This document shows positions 9,152 through 17,885 of a stretch of DNA of 64,000 bases, one piece after another (positions within the stretch are counted from its first letter, which is position 1; the number at the start of each line of letters is the position of its first letter). Below the pieces are notes generated by a model. It was not told the origin of the DNA and searched no databases. It was given only the letters and a program-made list of their open reading frames with translations. This DNA is from Erythrobacter sp. (GTDB lineage Bacteria > Pseudomonadota > Alphaproteobacteria > Sphingomonadales > Sphingomonadaceae), in the NCBI GenBank assembly GCA_002695185.1, contig NZOF01000106.1, positions 7,150 through 71,149 of the forward strand, read 5' to 3'. A program made the translations under genes and the position numbers.

Positions 9152-9183
9152 AGATCACTTAGGTTCGGTCCAACTCGCTTAGC

Positions 9184-10746
9184 TTAAAGTTGGTAGGTCC
9201 CATCGACACGGGTGAGGGTGCCGCTCGCGTCGTCTTTCAGCGCTGCCGGAAGCAGGCTTTCGGGGAGATCCTGGTAACAAACCGGACGAAGGAACCGATC
9301 GATCGCCAGCGTACCCACTGATGTGCTGCGGCCATCCGAAGTTGCCGGGTAAGGACCGCCATGGACCATGGCATGGGTGACGTCGACGCCGGTCGGCCAA
9401 GCGTTGGCCAGAATGCGACCCGCGCGCTGCTCCAGGACGGGCAGCAGTTTCGCCGCCTCCTCATGGTCGGCATCGTTCAGGTGGAGGGTCGCGGTGAGCT
9501 GACCTTCCAGACTTTCGAGAATGGCAGAAACTTCGGAAAGATCGCTGCAACGCACGATGATCGAACTCGGGCCGAAAACTTCTTCCTCGAACCCGGCATT
9601 CTTGCGGAAGGCAGACGCTGAAACAGTATAGACCTGCGCGCGACCACAGGCACTCGATCCTTCTTCGCCAACACCGACCGGCTCGGCGCCGTCGAGCGCT
9701 CCAAGCGTACTGATACCGTTGCGATAGGCGTCGCTGATCCCCTTGGTCAGCATGGTCTGGGCAGGTACCGAACCCAGCGCTTCACGCGCCTTTGCGATGA
9801 AGCGATCGGTTGCCTCGCCTTCAACCGTCAGCACGATGCCGGGGTTGGTGCAGAACTGGCCCGCTCCCATCGATAGCGATCCGACGTAAGCTTCCGCCAA
9901 GGCTTCGGGCGCTTCTGCGAGTTTGTTTGGCATGAGGACGACCGGGTTGATGCTGCTCATCTCGGCAAAGACGGGGATGGGCACCTCGCGATTTGCAGCA
10001 TGTTCCATCAGCGCTAGCCCGCCACCGCGCGAACCTGTAAAGCCGACTGCTGCGATCCGCGGGTCCTTTACGAGAGCTTCGCCGAGTTCGAAATCGGTAC
10101 CGGACAGAAGCGAGAAGACCCCTTCTGGCAAACCGCTTTCCTTGACGGCTTCGGCAATTGCGCCGCCCACCAGTTCGGAAGTTCCGGGGTGTGCGGGGTG
10201 CCCCTTGACCACGACGCAGCAGCCCGCGGCAAAGGCAGAGGCAGTGTCTCCCCCTGCAACCGAGAAGGCGAGGGGAAAGTTGCTGGCGCCGAATACAGCG
10301 ACCGGGCCCAACGGAATCTTGCGCATGCGCAGATCGGGCTTGGGCGGAGTACGGTCAGGGTTGGCATGATCGATCCTCAGACCTTGCCACGCGCCGTTCT
10401 CCACCTCGTCGGCGAACAGCCGCAACTGACCGACCGTGCGGCCGCGTTCGCCGTTCAGGCGCGCTTCGGGCAGGCCGCTTTCCGCCATGGCACGCTGGGT
10501 GAGCGTGTCACCAAGCGCGTCAATCTTGTCAGCTGCCAGGCGCAGGAAGGCCGCACGCTTGTCGAGCGCAACGCTCCCGAATACCTTCTGCGCTTCTGCT
10601 GCGGCGGCACAGGCATCGGCAACGTCGGATTTCGATGCTTCGGCGAATTCGGGATCGAGCTTGTCCCCGCTGGCCGCCTCTACGGCCGAGAAAGTGCGAT
10701 TGCCGTTGCGCCATTCGCCCGCGATGTAGTTTTTGCCTGTCAGCAT
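9184..10746 (-). CDS. 2-oxoglutarate semialdehyde (2,5-dioxovalerate) dehydrogenase
   Basis: An aldehyde dehydrogenase of 520 residues, probably oxidising 2-oxoglutarate semialdehyde to 2-oxoglutarate, the last step of the Weimberg xylose pathway (the role of Caulobacter xylA). It has the KGSADH-type N-terminus (GKNYIAGEWR), the NAD(P)-binding FGASNFPLAF, the general base Glu262 in FAEMSS and the nucleophile Cys299 in GAGQFCTNPG. The same enzyme also serves arabinose and glucarate breakdown. ATG 10746 is 9 bases from AGGAG; ATG 10752 is closer to it and also possible. It is divergent from the sugar importer, with a regulon-type palindrome between them, which ties it to the xylan locus. Confidence 0.88.
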   Translation of the reverse strand: MLTGKNYIAGEWRNGNRTFSAVEAASGDKLDPEFAEASKSDVADACAAAAEAQKVFGSVALDKRAAFLRLAADKIDALGDTLTQRAMAESGLPEARLNGERGRTVGQLRLFADEVENGAWQGLRIDHANPDRTPPKPDLRMRKIPLGPVAVFGASNFPLAFSVAGGDTASAFAAGCCVVVKGHPAHPGTSELVGGAIAEAVKESGLPEGVFSLLSGTDFELGEALVKDPRIAAVGFTGSRGGGLALMEHAANREVPIPVFAEMSSINPVVLMPNKLAEAPEALAEAYVGSLSMGAGQFCTNPGIVLTVEGEATDRFIAKAREALGSVPAQTMLTKGISDAYRNGISTLGALDGAEPVGVGEEGSSACGRAQVYTVSASAFRKNAGFEEEVFGPSSIIVRCSDLSEVSAILESLEGQLTATLHLNDADHEEAAKLLPVLEQRAGRILANAWPTGVDVTHAMVHGGPYPATSDGRSTSVGTLAIDRFLRPVCYQDLPESLLPAALKDDASGTLTRVDGTYQL

Positions 10747-10816
10747 GGCCATTCTCTCCTGGATCCAAATTTGTCTTCGTGAAAAGGCGACTTGCAAAGC
10801 CGCAAATTTCCGTGAA

Positions 10817-10830
10817 AGGTAGCGCTAACA
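10817..10830. promoter_or_regulatory. Regulon palindrome 1 (AGGTAGCGCTAACA)
   Basis: A 14-bp near-palindrome centred on GCGC, lying between the divergent dehydrogenase (start 10746) and the sugar importer (start 10872). It is one of six similar sites in this 35-kb locus. Even symmetry with a central CG is the usual form of LacI-family operators. Confidence 0.72.
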
Positions 10831-10871
10831 TATACACACGATTGTGCAACAGCACAGCATGGGAGGGAATT

Positions 10872-12275
10872 TTGGAGAGAGCGCAGACAGGTGCCAATAT
10901 GGCGCTGATTTCCGCAATTGTGGCAGTTGCCACTTTGGGCGGGTTTCTATTCGGATTCGATAGCGGTGTTATCAATGGGACGGTCGATGGTCTGAGGATC
11001 GCGTTCGACTCGGATGAAGTCGGCACCGGCTTCAACGTGGCCTCCATGCTGCTCGGCTGCGCGGTCGGCGCTTTCGTCGCTGGCAGGCTGTCGGATATTC
11101 TCGGGCGCAAGCGCACATTGCTGATCGCAGCCGCGTTCTTCATCATCAGCGCTTACGGTTCGGGTATTGCCGGATCGTCCGGAGAGTTCGTCATCTACCG
11201 CATCATCGGGGGGCTTGCGGTAGGGGCTGCCAGCGTCTTGGCGCCAGCGTACATCAGCGAAGTGACTCCTGCTGCTATGCGCGGACGGCTTTCGAGCCTG
11301 CAGCAGGTCATGATCATCGTCGGCCTTACTGCGGCGTTTCTCTCGAACTATCTGCTGGCTGAGTTCGCTGGTTCTTCGACCGACCAGTTCTGGCTCGGTT
11401 TCGAAGCGTGGCGCTGGATGTTCTGGATGGAACTGATACCGGCAACGATCTTCCTGCTGGCATTATTCTTCATCCCCGAAAGCCCTCGCTACCTCGTCAC
11501 GCGGGGTGATCGCGACAAGGCTCATTCGGTGCTTTACCGACTGTTTGGCCACGAAACGGCGAACCGCAAGGTCGGTGAAATCGAGACCTCCGTCTCCAAC
11601 GATCATGCGCCGAGGCTGTCCGATTTGCTCGACCGCAACACACGCAAGGTTCGCCGGATCGTTTGGGTCGGCATTGGACTAGCGGTCTTCCAGCAACTCG
11701 TTGGCATCAATGTGGTGTTTTATTACGGTGCGGTCTTGTGGCAGGCCGTCGGGTTCAGCGAGTCCGATGCGCTCAAGATTAATATCCTGAGTGGCGCCAT
11801 CTCGATCGCATCTGTCCTGCTGGCGATCGCCCTGATCGACCGGCTTGGCCGCAAACCGCTGTTGTTGATCGGTTCCATCGGTATGGCGGTGACGCTCGCG
11901 ATCATGTCCTTCGCGTTCATGAGCGGATCGCTTGTCGATGGCAAATTGCAGCTATCGGACGGTGCGGGCTTGGCTGCACTGGTAGCCGCGAACATCTATG
12001 TCGCCTTTTTTAACTTCAGCTGGGGCCCTGTCATGTGGGTTATGCTGGGCGAAATGTTCCCCAACCAGATCCGTGGGTCGGGTCTTGCGGTCAGCGGCTT
12101 TGCCCAATGGGTCGCCAATTTCGGCATCACCATGACCTTCCCGATCATGCTGGCGAGTATTGGCCTGACCGGGGCCTATGGCTTCTATGCGATAAGCGCT
12201 GCGGTCTCGGTAGTCTTTGTCTGGCTGATGGTCCGCGAGACCAAGGGTCTCGAACTGGAGCAGATGGAGGGCTAG
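10872..12275 (+). CDS. Sugar porter MFS transporter (proton-sugar symporter, probably xylose or xylo-oligosaccharide products)
   Basis: A 12-segment MFS protein of the sugar porter (XylE/GLUT) family. Hallmarks are GGFLFGFDSGVINGT in helix 1, GRLSDILGRK between helices 2 and 3, PESPRYL after helix 6, QQLVGINVVFYYGAVLW in helix 7, DRLGRKPLLL and a C-terminal RETKG. The start is uncertain: TTG 10872 follows GGGAGGG by four bases and gives 467 residues; ATG 10899 follows only a weak site. Its place in the xylan locus, shared with the 2-oxoglutarate semialdehyde dehydrogenase promoter region, suggests pentose import across the inner membrane. The exact sugar cannot be read. Confidence 0.88.
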   Translation: MERAQTGANMALISAIVAVATLGGFLFGFDSGVINGTVDGLRIAFDSDEVGTGFNVASMLLGCAVGAFVAGRLSDILGRKRTLLIAAAFFIISAYGSGIAGSSGEFVIYRIIGGLAVGAASVLAPAYISEVTPAAMRGRLSSLQQVMIIVGLTAAFLSNYLLAEFAGSSTDQFWLGFEAWRWMFWMELIPATIFLLALFFIPESPRYLVTRGDRDKAHSVLYRLFGHETANRKVGEIETSVSNDHAPRLSDLLDRNTRKVRRIVWVGIGLAVFQQLVGINVVFYYGAVLWQAVGFSESDALKINILSGAISIASVLLAIALIDRLGRKPLLLIGSIGMAVTLAIMSFAFMSGSLVDGKLQLSDGAGLAALVAANIYVAFFNFSWGPVMWVMLGEMFPNQIRGSGLAVSGFAQWVANFGITMTFPIMLASIGLTGAYGFYAISAAVSVVFVWLMVRETKGLELEQMEG

Positions 12276-12348
12276 CGGCCCTTGCACTTTCACAACGGCC
12301 TGCGCCTGACTCTGGTTCGCGTCTTCCCCTGATGATACCGTTCGTCAC

Positions 12349-13890
12349 ATGAAGCAGAGCGGCCAGAGTAGGTCAGGCGGTTCCCGCAAGCGGCGCGTGG
12401 TTGTGCTGGGCGGGGGTACTGCTGGCTGGATGACTGCTGCGGGCCTCGTGCGGTTGCTCCCCGACGCCGTAGACGTGCAATTAGTCGAGAGCGAAGATAT
12501 CGGGATCGTCGGTGTTGGCGAGGCTACGCTGCCACATATTCGGAGTTTCATTGAAACGCTCGGTATCGACGAGGCGGCGTTCATGGAGGCTACTCACGCG
12601 ACCTATAAACTCGGCATCGATTTTCGCGATTTCGGGCGGATCGGCACCAGTTACATTCACCCCTTCGGTTCTTTCGGCGAAGAATTGAATGGGGTCGGGT
12701 TTCATCACTACTGGCTCGAATTGCACAGGCACGGGCTGGCCGGTCAGCTTGGCGACTATTCTCTGGCCGTTGCCGCTGCATTGGCGAACAAGTTTCGCCC
12801 ACCGGCAGCCGACGAAAGCCTCGCTTCGACCTATGGTTATGCCTATCAATTCGATGCCACGCTCTTCGGCCCCTTCATGCGCAGTTTTTCAACCGAAGCG
12901 GGTGTCACACGGCACGAAGGGAAGGTGGTCGCAGTTCAGCGCAACACTGCAAACGGAGATGTCGCTGCCCTCGAACTGGATGATGGGCGTCTAATAGAAG
13001 GCGATCTGTTCGTCGACTGCTCGGGCTTTCGTTCTCTTCTTCTGGGAGAGGAGCTGGGGGAGCAGTGGGAAGATTGGAGCCACTGGCTTCCATGCGACCG
13101 CGCAGCAGCCATGCCGTGTACGCATTCGAGCGAAGACATTTCTCCCTATACCACGGCCACAGCCATGCCTGCAGGGTGGCGATGGCAGATCCCGCTGCAG
13201 CATCGCATGGGTAATGGTTATGTTTTCTCCAGTACGCATGTGAGTGAAGATAGAGCATGCGAGGCAATCATTGGCCACGTAGACGGCAAGCCATTAGCCG
13301 ATCCACGGATTCTGCGCTTTCGCCCGGGAAGAAGGCGCAGGTCGTGGTCCCATAATGTTATTGGGGTAGGGCTTGCGAGTGGGTTTCTCGAACCTCTCGA
13401 ATCCACTTCCATTTACCTAGCGCAAATGGCGATAACCTATCTGATCGAACTCTTTCCCCAAGCCGACGCTATCGACGCGAGTGACAGAGACGAATTCAAT
13501 CGTCTCGTGGATATGGAATACGACCGGATCCGCGATTTCCTAATCCTGCACTACCACGTGACAACCCGCGATGACTCCGAATTCTGGAATGACATGCGCA
13601 CGATGCGGGTACCCGACACTCTCGCCGACAAACTAGAGTTGTGGCGCAGGACCGGCCGGGTCGCAAAATACTCCGAGGGCCTGTTTTTCGAACCGAGTTG
13701 GGTTGCGGTTTATATCGGCCAAGGCCTGCTGCCGGAGCAGCATGACGCCCGTCCGGCTGCACTCGATCGGACGAAACTGACCCGCGCTGTGGACCGTCTG
13801 GAGCAGGCGGTGCGTGCCGAGGTACAGGGCATGCCGCGCCATCGCGATTTCCTGCGCTCCGATGCCTCACGACTAGCCCCTGCGGCATGA
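12349..13890 (+). CDS. Flavin-dependent tryptophan-halogenase family protein A
   Basis: A 513-residue protein of the PrnA-like family. It has the FAD-binding GGGTAGW (residues 21-27), the lysine matching the catalytic Lys of true halogenases in ATYKLGI (Lys87), the WRWQIP form of the W-x-W-x-I-P motif near 276-281 and the LEST glutamate near 350. All catalytic landmarks are therefore present. In sphingomonads and Caulobacter, such genes sit beside carbohydrate TonB receptors and their substrates are unknown, so halogenation of free tryptophan should not be assumed. It follows the importer by 73 bases and overlaps the next gene as ATGA. A leader of basic and small residues precedes the FAD strand. 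Confidence 0.88.
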   Translation: MKQSGQSRSGGSRKRRVVVLGGGTAGWMTAAGLVRLLPDAVDVQLVESEDIGIVGVGEATLPHIRSFIETLGIDEAAFMEATHATYKLGIDFRDFGRIGTSYIHPFGSFGEELNGVGFHHYWLELHRHGLAGQLGDYSLAVAAALANKFRPPAADESLASTYGYAYQFDATLFGPFMRSFSTEAGVTRHEGKVVAVQRNTANGDVAALELDDGRLIEGDLFVDCSGFRSLLLGEELGEQWEDWSHWLPCDRAAAMPCTHSSEDISPYTTATAMPAGWRWQIPLQHRMGNGYVFSSTHVSEDRACEAIIGHVDGKPLADPRILRFRPGRRRRSWSHNVIGVGLASGFLEPLESTSIYLAQMAITYLIELFPQADAIDASDRDEFNRLVDMEYDRIRDFLILHYHVTTRDDSEFWNDMRTMRVPDTLADKLELWRRTGRVAKYSEGLFFEPSWVAVYIGQGLLPEQHDARPAALDRTKLTRAVDRLEQAVRAEVQGMPRHRDFLRSDASRLAPAA

Positions 13891-15362
13891 GTGTCCCGCG
13901 CGAACCCCCAAGTCGCATCGTTGTGGTTGGTGCGGGTCCGCTTGGATTACTTGCCGCAATCGGATTGAAGCGCGCCTCCCCCACCTCAGAACTGGTCGTT
14001 GCGGGTGAAATGCCGGGCGTCAGCTCATTTGCCGACTGGTCCCGTACCGCGATGCCTTTCACTTCTTCCCTTCACGAAAGGCTGGGGATCGCAGAAAGCG
14101 AAATCGTCCAGAAAGCAGGCGGCAGTTACCGTTTGCTGACGCGTTTCATGGGGTGGGATGAGCTCGGTTCAAATGGTGTCTTCTGCTACGGTGATGGCCT
14201 TCCGGCCGAAGTGAAAATAGCGTTCGCTCGCGACTGTGGCTCTGGCAATTCGGGACCAGCATCGCTCGTGCGATTTCCTTATCCGGCCGAGCGGCTTTGC
14301 GCTGCCGGCCGGTTCGCCTCGCCCCCGCCCGATCGGGTCACGCCGTTGAGCCACATTCCCTATGCAATCCGCTGGGATCCACATGCCTATCATCAACTCC
14401 TGGTGGCGAAAGCCCGCGATGTAGGAGTATGCTTTGCCCCAGGTCCGATTACGGCGACAGACTGGGGTAAGGCAGGTTCGCTCGACGCGATTAAAATCGA
14501 AAAGGCAGGCCGCTTAAAGGCGGATTTGTTCGTGGACTGCAGCGGGCCTGATGCGGTTCTTTTGTCGGCCCATCCTGATTTTGCCGCGATCGACTGGTCG
14601 GCTACGCTGCCGACCCGCATGATATACATCGCACGACCGAACCAGCCTGTCATCGCGCTGGAAGACCGTATCGCGCTGCTGGATCTTGGGTGGCAGACAC
14701 AAGTGGCAGGAAGGCAAGGCCTTTGCACTGTCATTGGTGTCGGTGAGGGCATTCCCCACCAGCCAGTGCTTTCTGCACTTGGTGCACCTTTGGAAGCAGG
14801 TGTCGATCTTTCGCCCGGCCGCGCGACCCAGCCTTGGCTCGGGAATGTGATCGCGCTTGGCGATGCGGGCGCGCGTTTCGAGCCGCTTGGTCCCTGGCAC
14901 GCCGATCTTGCTCACCGCCAACTCGACCTGCTGCTGGAACTGCTACCAGGACGCATAATCGAACCGCTTGAACGGGAAGAATATAATCGTCGGGCCGGTC
15001 TTATGATTGATAATATGCACGATATCCTGGCACTGCATTATACCAGTGCTCGGGCGCGCAAGGTTTTTGGAGATCGCCCTCCGCACGCGAATGTCACCAA
15101 TCTAATCGATCAGTTCACGCGTCGCGGCCGCACGCCATTCCGAGAAGAATTTCCACTCTCTTCGCAGGAGCAGTTTTCGTTACTTACCGCGCTTGGTTTC
15201 GCTCCGGGCGTTCCACTCTCTGCCGCCTCGATTGACCCTCGCCATGAGGAGAAAGCAATCGCCGAATTCGACGCGACGGTCGCTAAGGCGCTGGCGTTTG
15301 CGCCGCCATATGAAAAATGGCTAGCTTCCGTTACGCGGGCTTATCCAGTGCGCGGCGGATGA
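13887..15362 (+). CDS. Degenerate tryptophan-halogenase-family flavoprotein B (catalytic residues missing)
   Basis: A 491-residue relative of gene A that overlaps it by four bases. The FAD-binding strand is kept as VVGAGPLG (residues 15-20) in place of GGGTAGW. The usual ATYKLGI is GSYRLLT, so the catalytic Lys is Arg82. The W-x-W-x-I-P region reads LGWQTQVAG (near 267). The LEST glutamate region reads EPLGPWHADL (near 330). It still has VDCSGPDAVLL, matching the family's VDCSGFRSLLL. Thus it probably binds FAD or is structural, but is unlikely to halogenate by the known route. The 3' end overlaps the convergent cupin gene by 32 bases. It may partner protein A. Confidence 0.75.
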   Translation: MSVPREPPSRIVVVGAGPLGLLAAIGLKRASPTSELVVAGEMPGVSSFADWSRTAMPFTSSLHERLGIAESEIVQKAGGSYRLLTRFMGWDELGSNGVFCYGDGLPAEVKIAFARDCGSGNSGPASLVRFPYPAERLCAAGRFASPPPDRVTPLSHIPYAIRWDPHAYHQLLVAKARDVGVCFAPGPITATDWGKAGSLDAIKIEKAGRLKADLFVDCSGPDAVLLSAHPDFAAIDWSATLPTRMIYIARPNQPVIALEDRIALLDLGWQTQVAGRQGLCTVIGVGEGIPHQPVLSALGAPLEAGVDLSPGRATQPWLGNVIALGDAGARFEPLGPWHADLAHRQLDLLLELLPGRIIEPLEREEYNRRAGLMIDNMHDILALHYTSARARKVFGDRPPHANVTNLIDQFTRRGRTPFREEFPLSSQEQFSLLTALGFAPGVPLSAASIDPRHEEKAIAEFDATVAKALAFAPPYEKWLASVTRAYPVRGG

Positions 15363-16356
15363 TCGACCGCAACTGCCCAAACAGGCTGGGGGAAGGCGGG
15401 CCCAGTATGCCCTTGGCATGATCGGGCAGATGCTTCCCGGGATCGCCGTGGCTTTCGAAGACATAGAAATCGAGAATGGTTTTCCAAAAGGCACGTTGAT
15501 CTGGAGGTAGGTGGCGGAAGGCGAGCATGGCATGAAGTAATCCGCCATATGGACTTCCGACCCCCTCAGGTTGGGATGGTTTCCACCAGTAATTAACCAA
15601 TATGCTCACCGGATCGAGCGACTGCACCCCATGCCACCAGCCATAAGGAATGTAGATCGCATCACCGGGTGCAAGAGTCGCCTGCCGTGCATCCTGCCAT
15701 GCGGTGGCGAATCGCGGGAAGCGTTCAAGGTCGGGGGACTCTAGATCGACCATGCTGATAGGCGTTCCGGCGGGTGTCAGCTCGAAGGGCCCGGGATAGA
15801 GATCGCCGGTACGCTCTGGAGGGAAAAGTGTGAAGGAACGGTATCCGGCAACACAGCAGGCGACGTTTTCCTTGGCGTCGTAGTGGGGTGCTACTTTTAT
15901 ACGGTTTCCGATCCAGATACGCGGCGAGATATCGCTTAAAATACTGAGGCCATTCTCTCGTGAGAAATGGGGGATAAGGCTGGCAATATCCTCCGACTGC
16001 ACCGCCATTGCGGGCGGATCGTCCATGTCGCTTGCTTTAAGTAAATCGCTCAGGAAGCGGGAAAGGTGTCCCTTCGCCGTCACGAAGTTCAGTCCCATTA
16101 GATCATCCGTGTAGAAGAAGCGCCCCTTTGCCCCAGGAGATGCAGCAATAGCACTGACCGCGCGAGACGAATTGTGGCTCGTCAAATATCGGATAATTTC
16201 TGCATCACCGCGCCTTGCAGCTTCCACGGCGGGCCAGTCGGCGACCAGGCCTCGAAACACCACCGGCTCGCCATTCGTGCGAACCTGTTCCAGACCTTCT
16301 GTATCGAGCGGACTCTCAAATTCACGAATTGCGGCAGGAGCGGGAAGATCCATCAT
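15331..16356 (-). CDS. Cupin-like (JmjC/Cupin_8) protein, putative Fe(II)/2-oxoglutarate oxygenase
   Basis: A 341-residue protein of the JmjC-type cupin family. The N-terminus has GEPVVFRGLVADWPAV. A probable metal site is H158-x-D160 in APHYDAKEN with H242 in YGWWHGVQ; LAPGDAIYIPYGWWH is the typical second cupin strand. The C-terminus is helical. Such proteins (sometimes called PassA-like) recur with tryptophan-halogenase genes beside carbohydrate TonB receptors. Substrate unknown. ATG 16356 overlaps the stop of halogenase C as ATGA (ATG 16353 is possible). It is the last gene of the D-C-cupin unit. It would consume 2-oxoglutarate, the end product of this locus, if it is a true oxygenase. 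Confidence 0.8.
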   Translation of the reverse strand: MMDLPAPAAIREFESPLDTEGLEQVRTNGEPVVFRGLVADWPAVEAARRGDAEIIRYLTSHNSSRAVSAIAASPGAKGRFFYTDDLMGLNFVTAKGHLSRFLSDLLKASDMDDPPAMAVQSEDIASLIPHFSRENGLSILSDISPRIWIGNRIKVAPHYDAKENVACCVAGYRSFTLFPPERTGDLYPGPFELTPAGTPISMVDLESPDLERFPRFATAWQDARQATLAPGDAIYIPYGWWHGVQSLDPVSILVNYWWKPSQPEGVGSPYGGLLHAMLAFRHLPPDQRAFWKTILDFYVFESHGDPGKHLPDHAKGILGPPSPSLFGQLRSIIRRALDKPA

Positions 16357-17885
16357 GTAGGCGAAATTCTGCCTGCAGTGATAGCGCCGCCCCGCTGCCG
16401 TAGAAAAACGTCCTGCGTGGGCATTTGCGCGACGGTACCCGCGATCGCGTTTCGGATATGTTGCAAGCGATCAAGCGTCTCGGGCCCGTCGAGTAACCGC
16501 GCGGCCGGGTGATAGCGATCCGGTTCGATACCTTGTCCCAGCATGACTGCCATCCAGCTTTCCTCGGTAAATAGCTCGTTGTCTTCACGAAAAATGCGGC
16601 CCGAACTCCGAAACATGGCTATTTTTTCCGCCAACCCATCGGGTGCCTCCAGATTTCGGCAATAGCGCCAGAACTCGGAGTCATCGCGTTCGGTCGCCTT
16701 ATAATGCAGGATCAGGAAGTCGCGTATATCCCGGTACTCTTTTTCGGTTTCGGCGTTGAAGCGGGCAATTTCGAGAGCGGAAAAATCTTTGTCCGGAAAA
16801 AGCGCCATCAAGCGTGCTATGCCGGACTGAACTAGATGGATCGAAGTGGATTCCAGGGGTTCGAGGAAGCCAGCAGCTAGGCCCAGCGCCACCACGTTCT
16901 TCTCCCATGAGCGCTCCCTGCGACCAGCCTTAAAGCTCAGATGTATGGGATCGGCCAGCGGTGCTCCATCAAGGTTATCGAGAAGCGTTTTCGTCGCAAT
17001 ATCGCGCTCCATATGGCCAGAAGAAAAGACGTGGCCATTACCGATGCGGTGCTGCAACGGAATGCGCCATTGCCAGCCAGCGGGTCTCGCAGTGGAGCGA
17101 GTCAGCGGCTCGTTACGGCCCCCTAGTTTGCACGGCACGGCAACGGCGCTGTCACAAGGAAGCCAGCGTGACCAGTCGAGGAAAGGGATCTCGAGTGTCT
17201 GACCGAGCAGAAGCGAGCGAAAGCCGGAGCAATCGATGAACAAATCACCTTCGATTTGCTGCCCATCGACCAGCGTTAGTCCGGTCACGAACCCTGTTTC
17301 GGGGTGTTGGCGAATATCGGCGACCTCGCCTTCTATGCGTGCCACCCCTCTAGCCTCCGCAATCTTTCGCAGAAATCGGGCATAGCGGCCTGCATCGAAC
17401 TGGAAGGCATAAGCCAGCCGCGAGAGAGGTGAGCGGGGCATGTCGGGGCGCGGCCAATCGAACCGCCCGCCCTTCGCAGCCATCGCGGCGATTGAATAGC
17501 TGTCGATGGTCTCAGCTGCGCCCTGTTCCTTGCCGCGCAACCAAAAATGCCTGAACTCGATACCGAGCATGTCGATGCCGAACGAACCGAACGGATGAAC
17601 GTACGAATGCCCTTCGCGGAGCCAATCGACGAATTCGATACCAAGCTTGTAGGTTGCGTGGGTTTCGCGCACGAACTCCATCTCGTCGATGCCCAGAAGC
17701 CGGTTGAAACTGACTATCTGCGGGATGGTCGCTTCACCAACCCCGACGGTCCCGATCGCCTCGCTTTCGACAAGTTTTACCGAGAAACCGGGTATGCCGC
17801 CCATCGCTTTGGATAGTGCAGCGGCGACCATCCAACCCGCCGTGCCGCCGCCCAGAATGACAACTTTCGAGATTGGTTCTGGCAT
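16353..17885 (-). CDS. Flavin-dependent tryptophan-halogenase family protein C
   Basis: 510 residues with all family landmarks: GGGTAGW at 12-18, ATYKLGI with Lys80, the QWRIP motif in GWQWRIPLQHRIGNG, and LEPLESTSIHL. It resembles D more closely than A. The start ATG 17885 overlaps the stop of D (TGATG) and the stop overlaps the cupin gene, so the three are one transcript with coupled translation. The physiological substrate is not deducible; context suggests a role linked to the xylan TonB receptor. Confidence 0.87.
   Translation of the reverse strand: MPEPISKVVILGGGTAGWMVAAALSKAMGGIPGFSVKLVESEAIGTVGVGEATIPQIVSFNRLLGIDEMEFVRETHATYKLGIEFVDWLREGHSYVHPFGSFGIDMLGIEFRHFWLRGKEQGAAETIDSYSIAAMAAKGGRFDWPRPDMPRSPLSRLAYAFQFDAGRYARFLRKIAEARGVARIEGEVADIRQHPETGFVTGLTLVDGQQIEGDLFIDCSGFRSLLLGQTLEIPFLDWSRWLPCDSAVAVPCKLGGRNEPLTRSTARPAGWQWRIPLQHRIGNGHVFSSGHMERDIATKTLLDNLDGAPLADPIHLSFKAGRRERSWEKNVVALGLAAGFLEPLESTSIHLVQSGIARLMALFPDKDFSALEIARFNAETEKEYRDIRDFLILHYKATERDDSEFWRYCRNLEAPDGLAEKIAMFRSSGRIFREDNELFTEESWMAVMLGQGIEPDRYHPAARLLDGPETLDRLQHIRNAIAGTVAQMPTQDVFLRQRGGAITAGRISPT

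Noticed and set aside
12330..12348. TGATACCGTTCGTCA before halogenase A as a seventh regulon site
   Set aside because: Wrong spacing (15 bases) and a poor second half-site compared with the other six.
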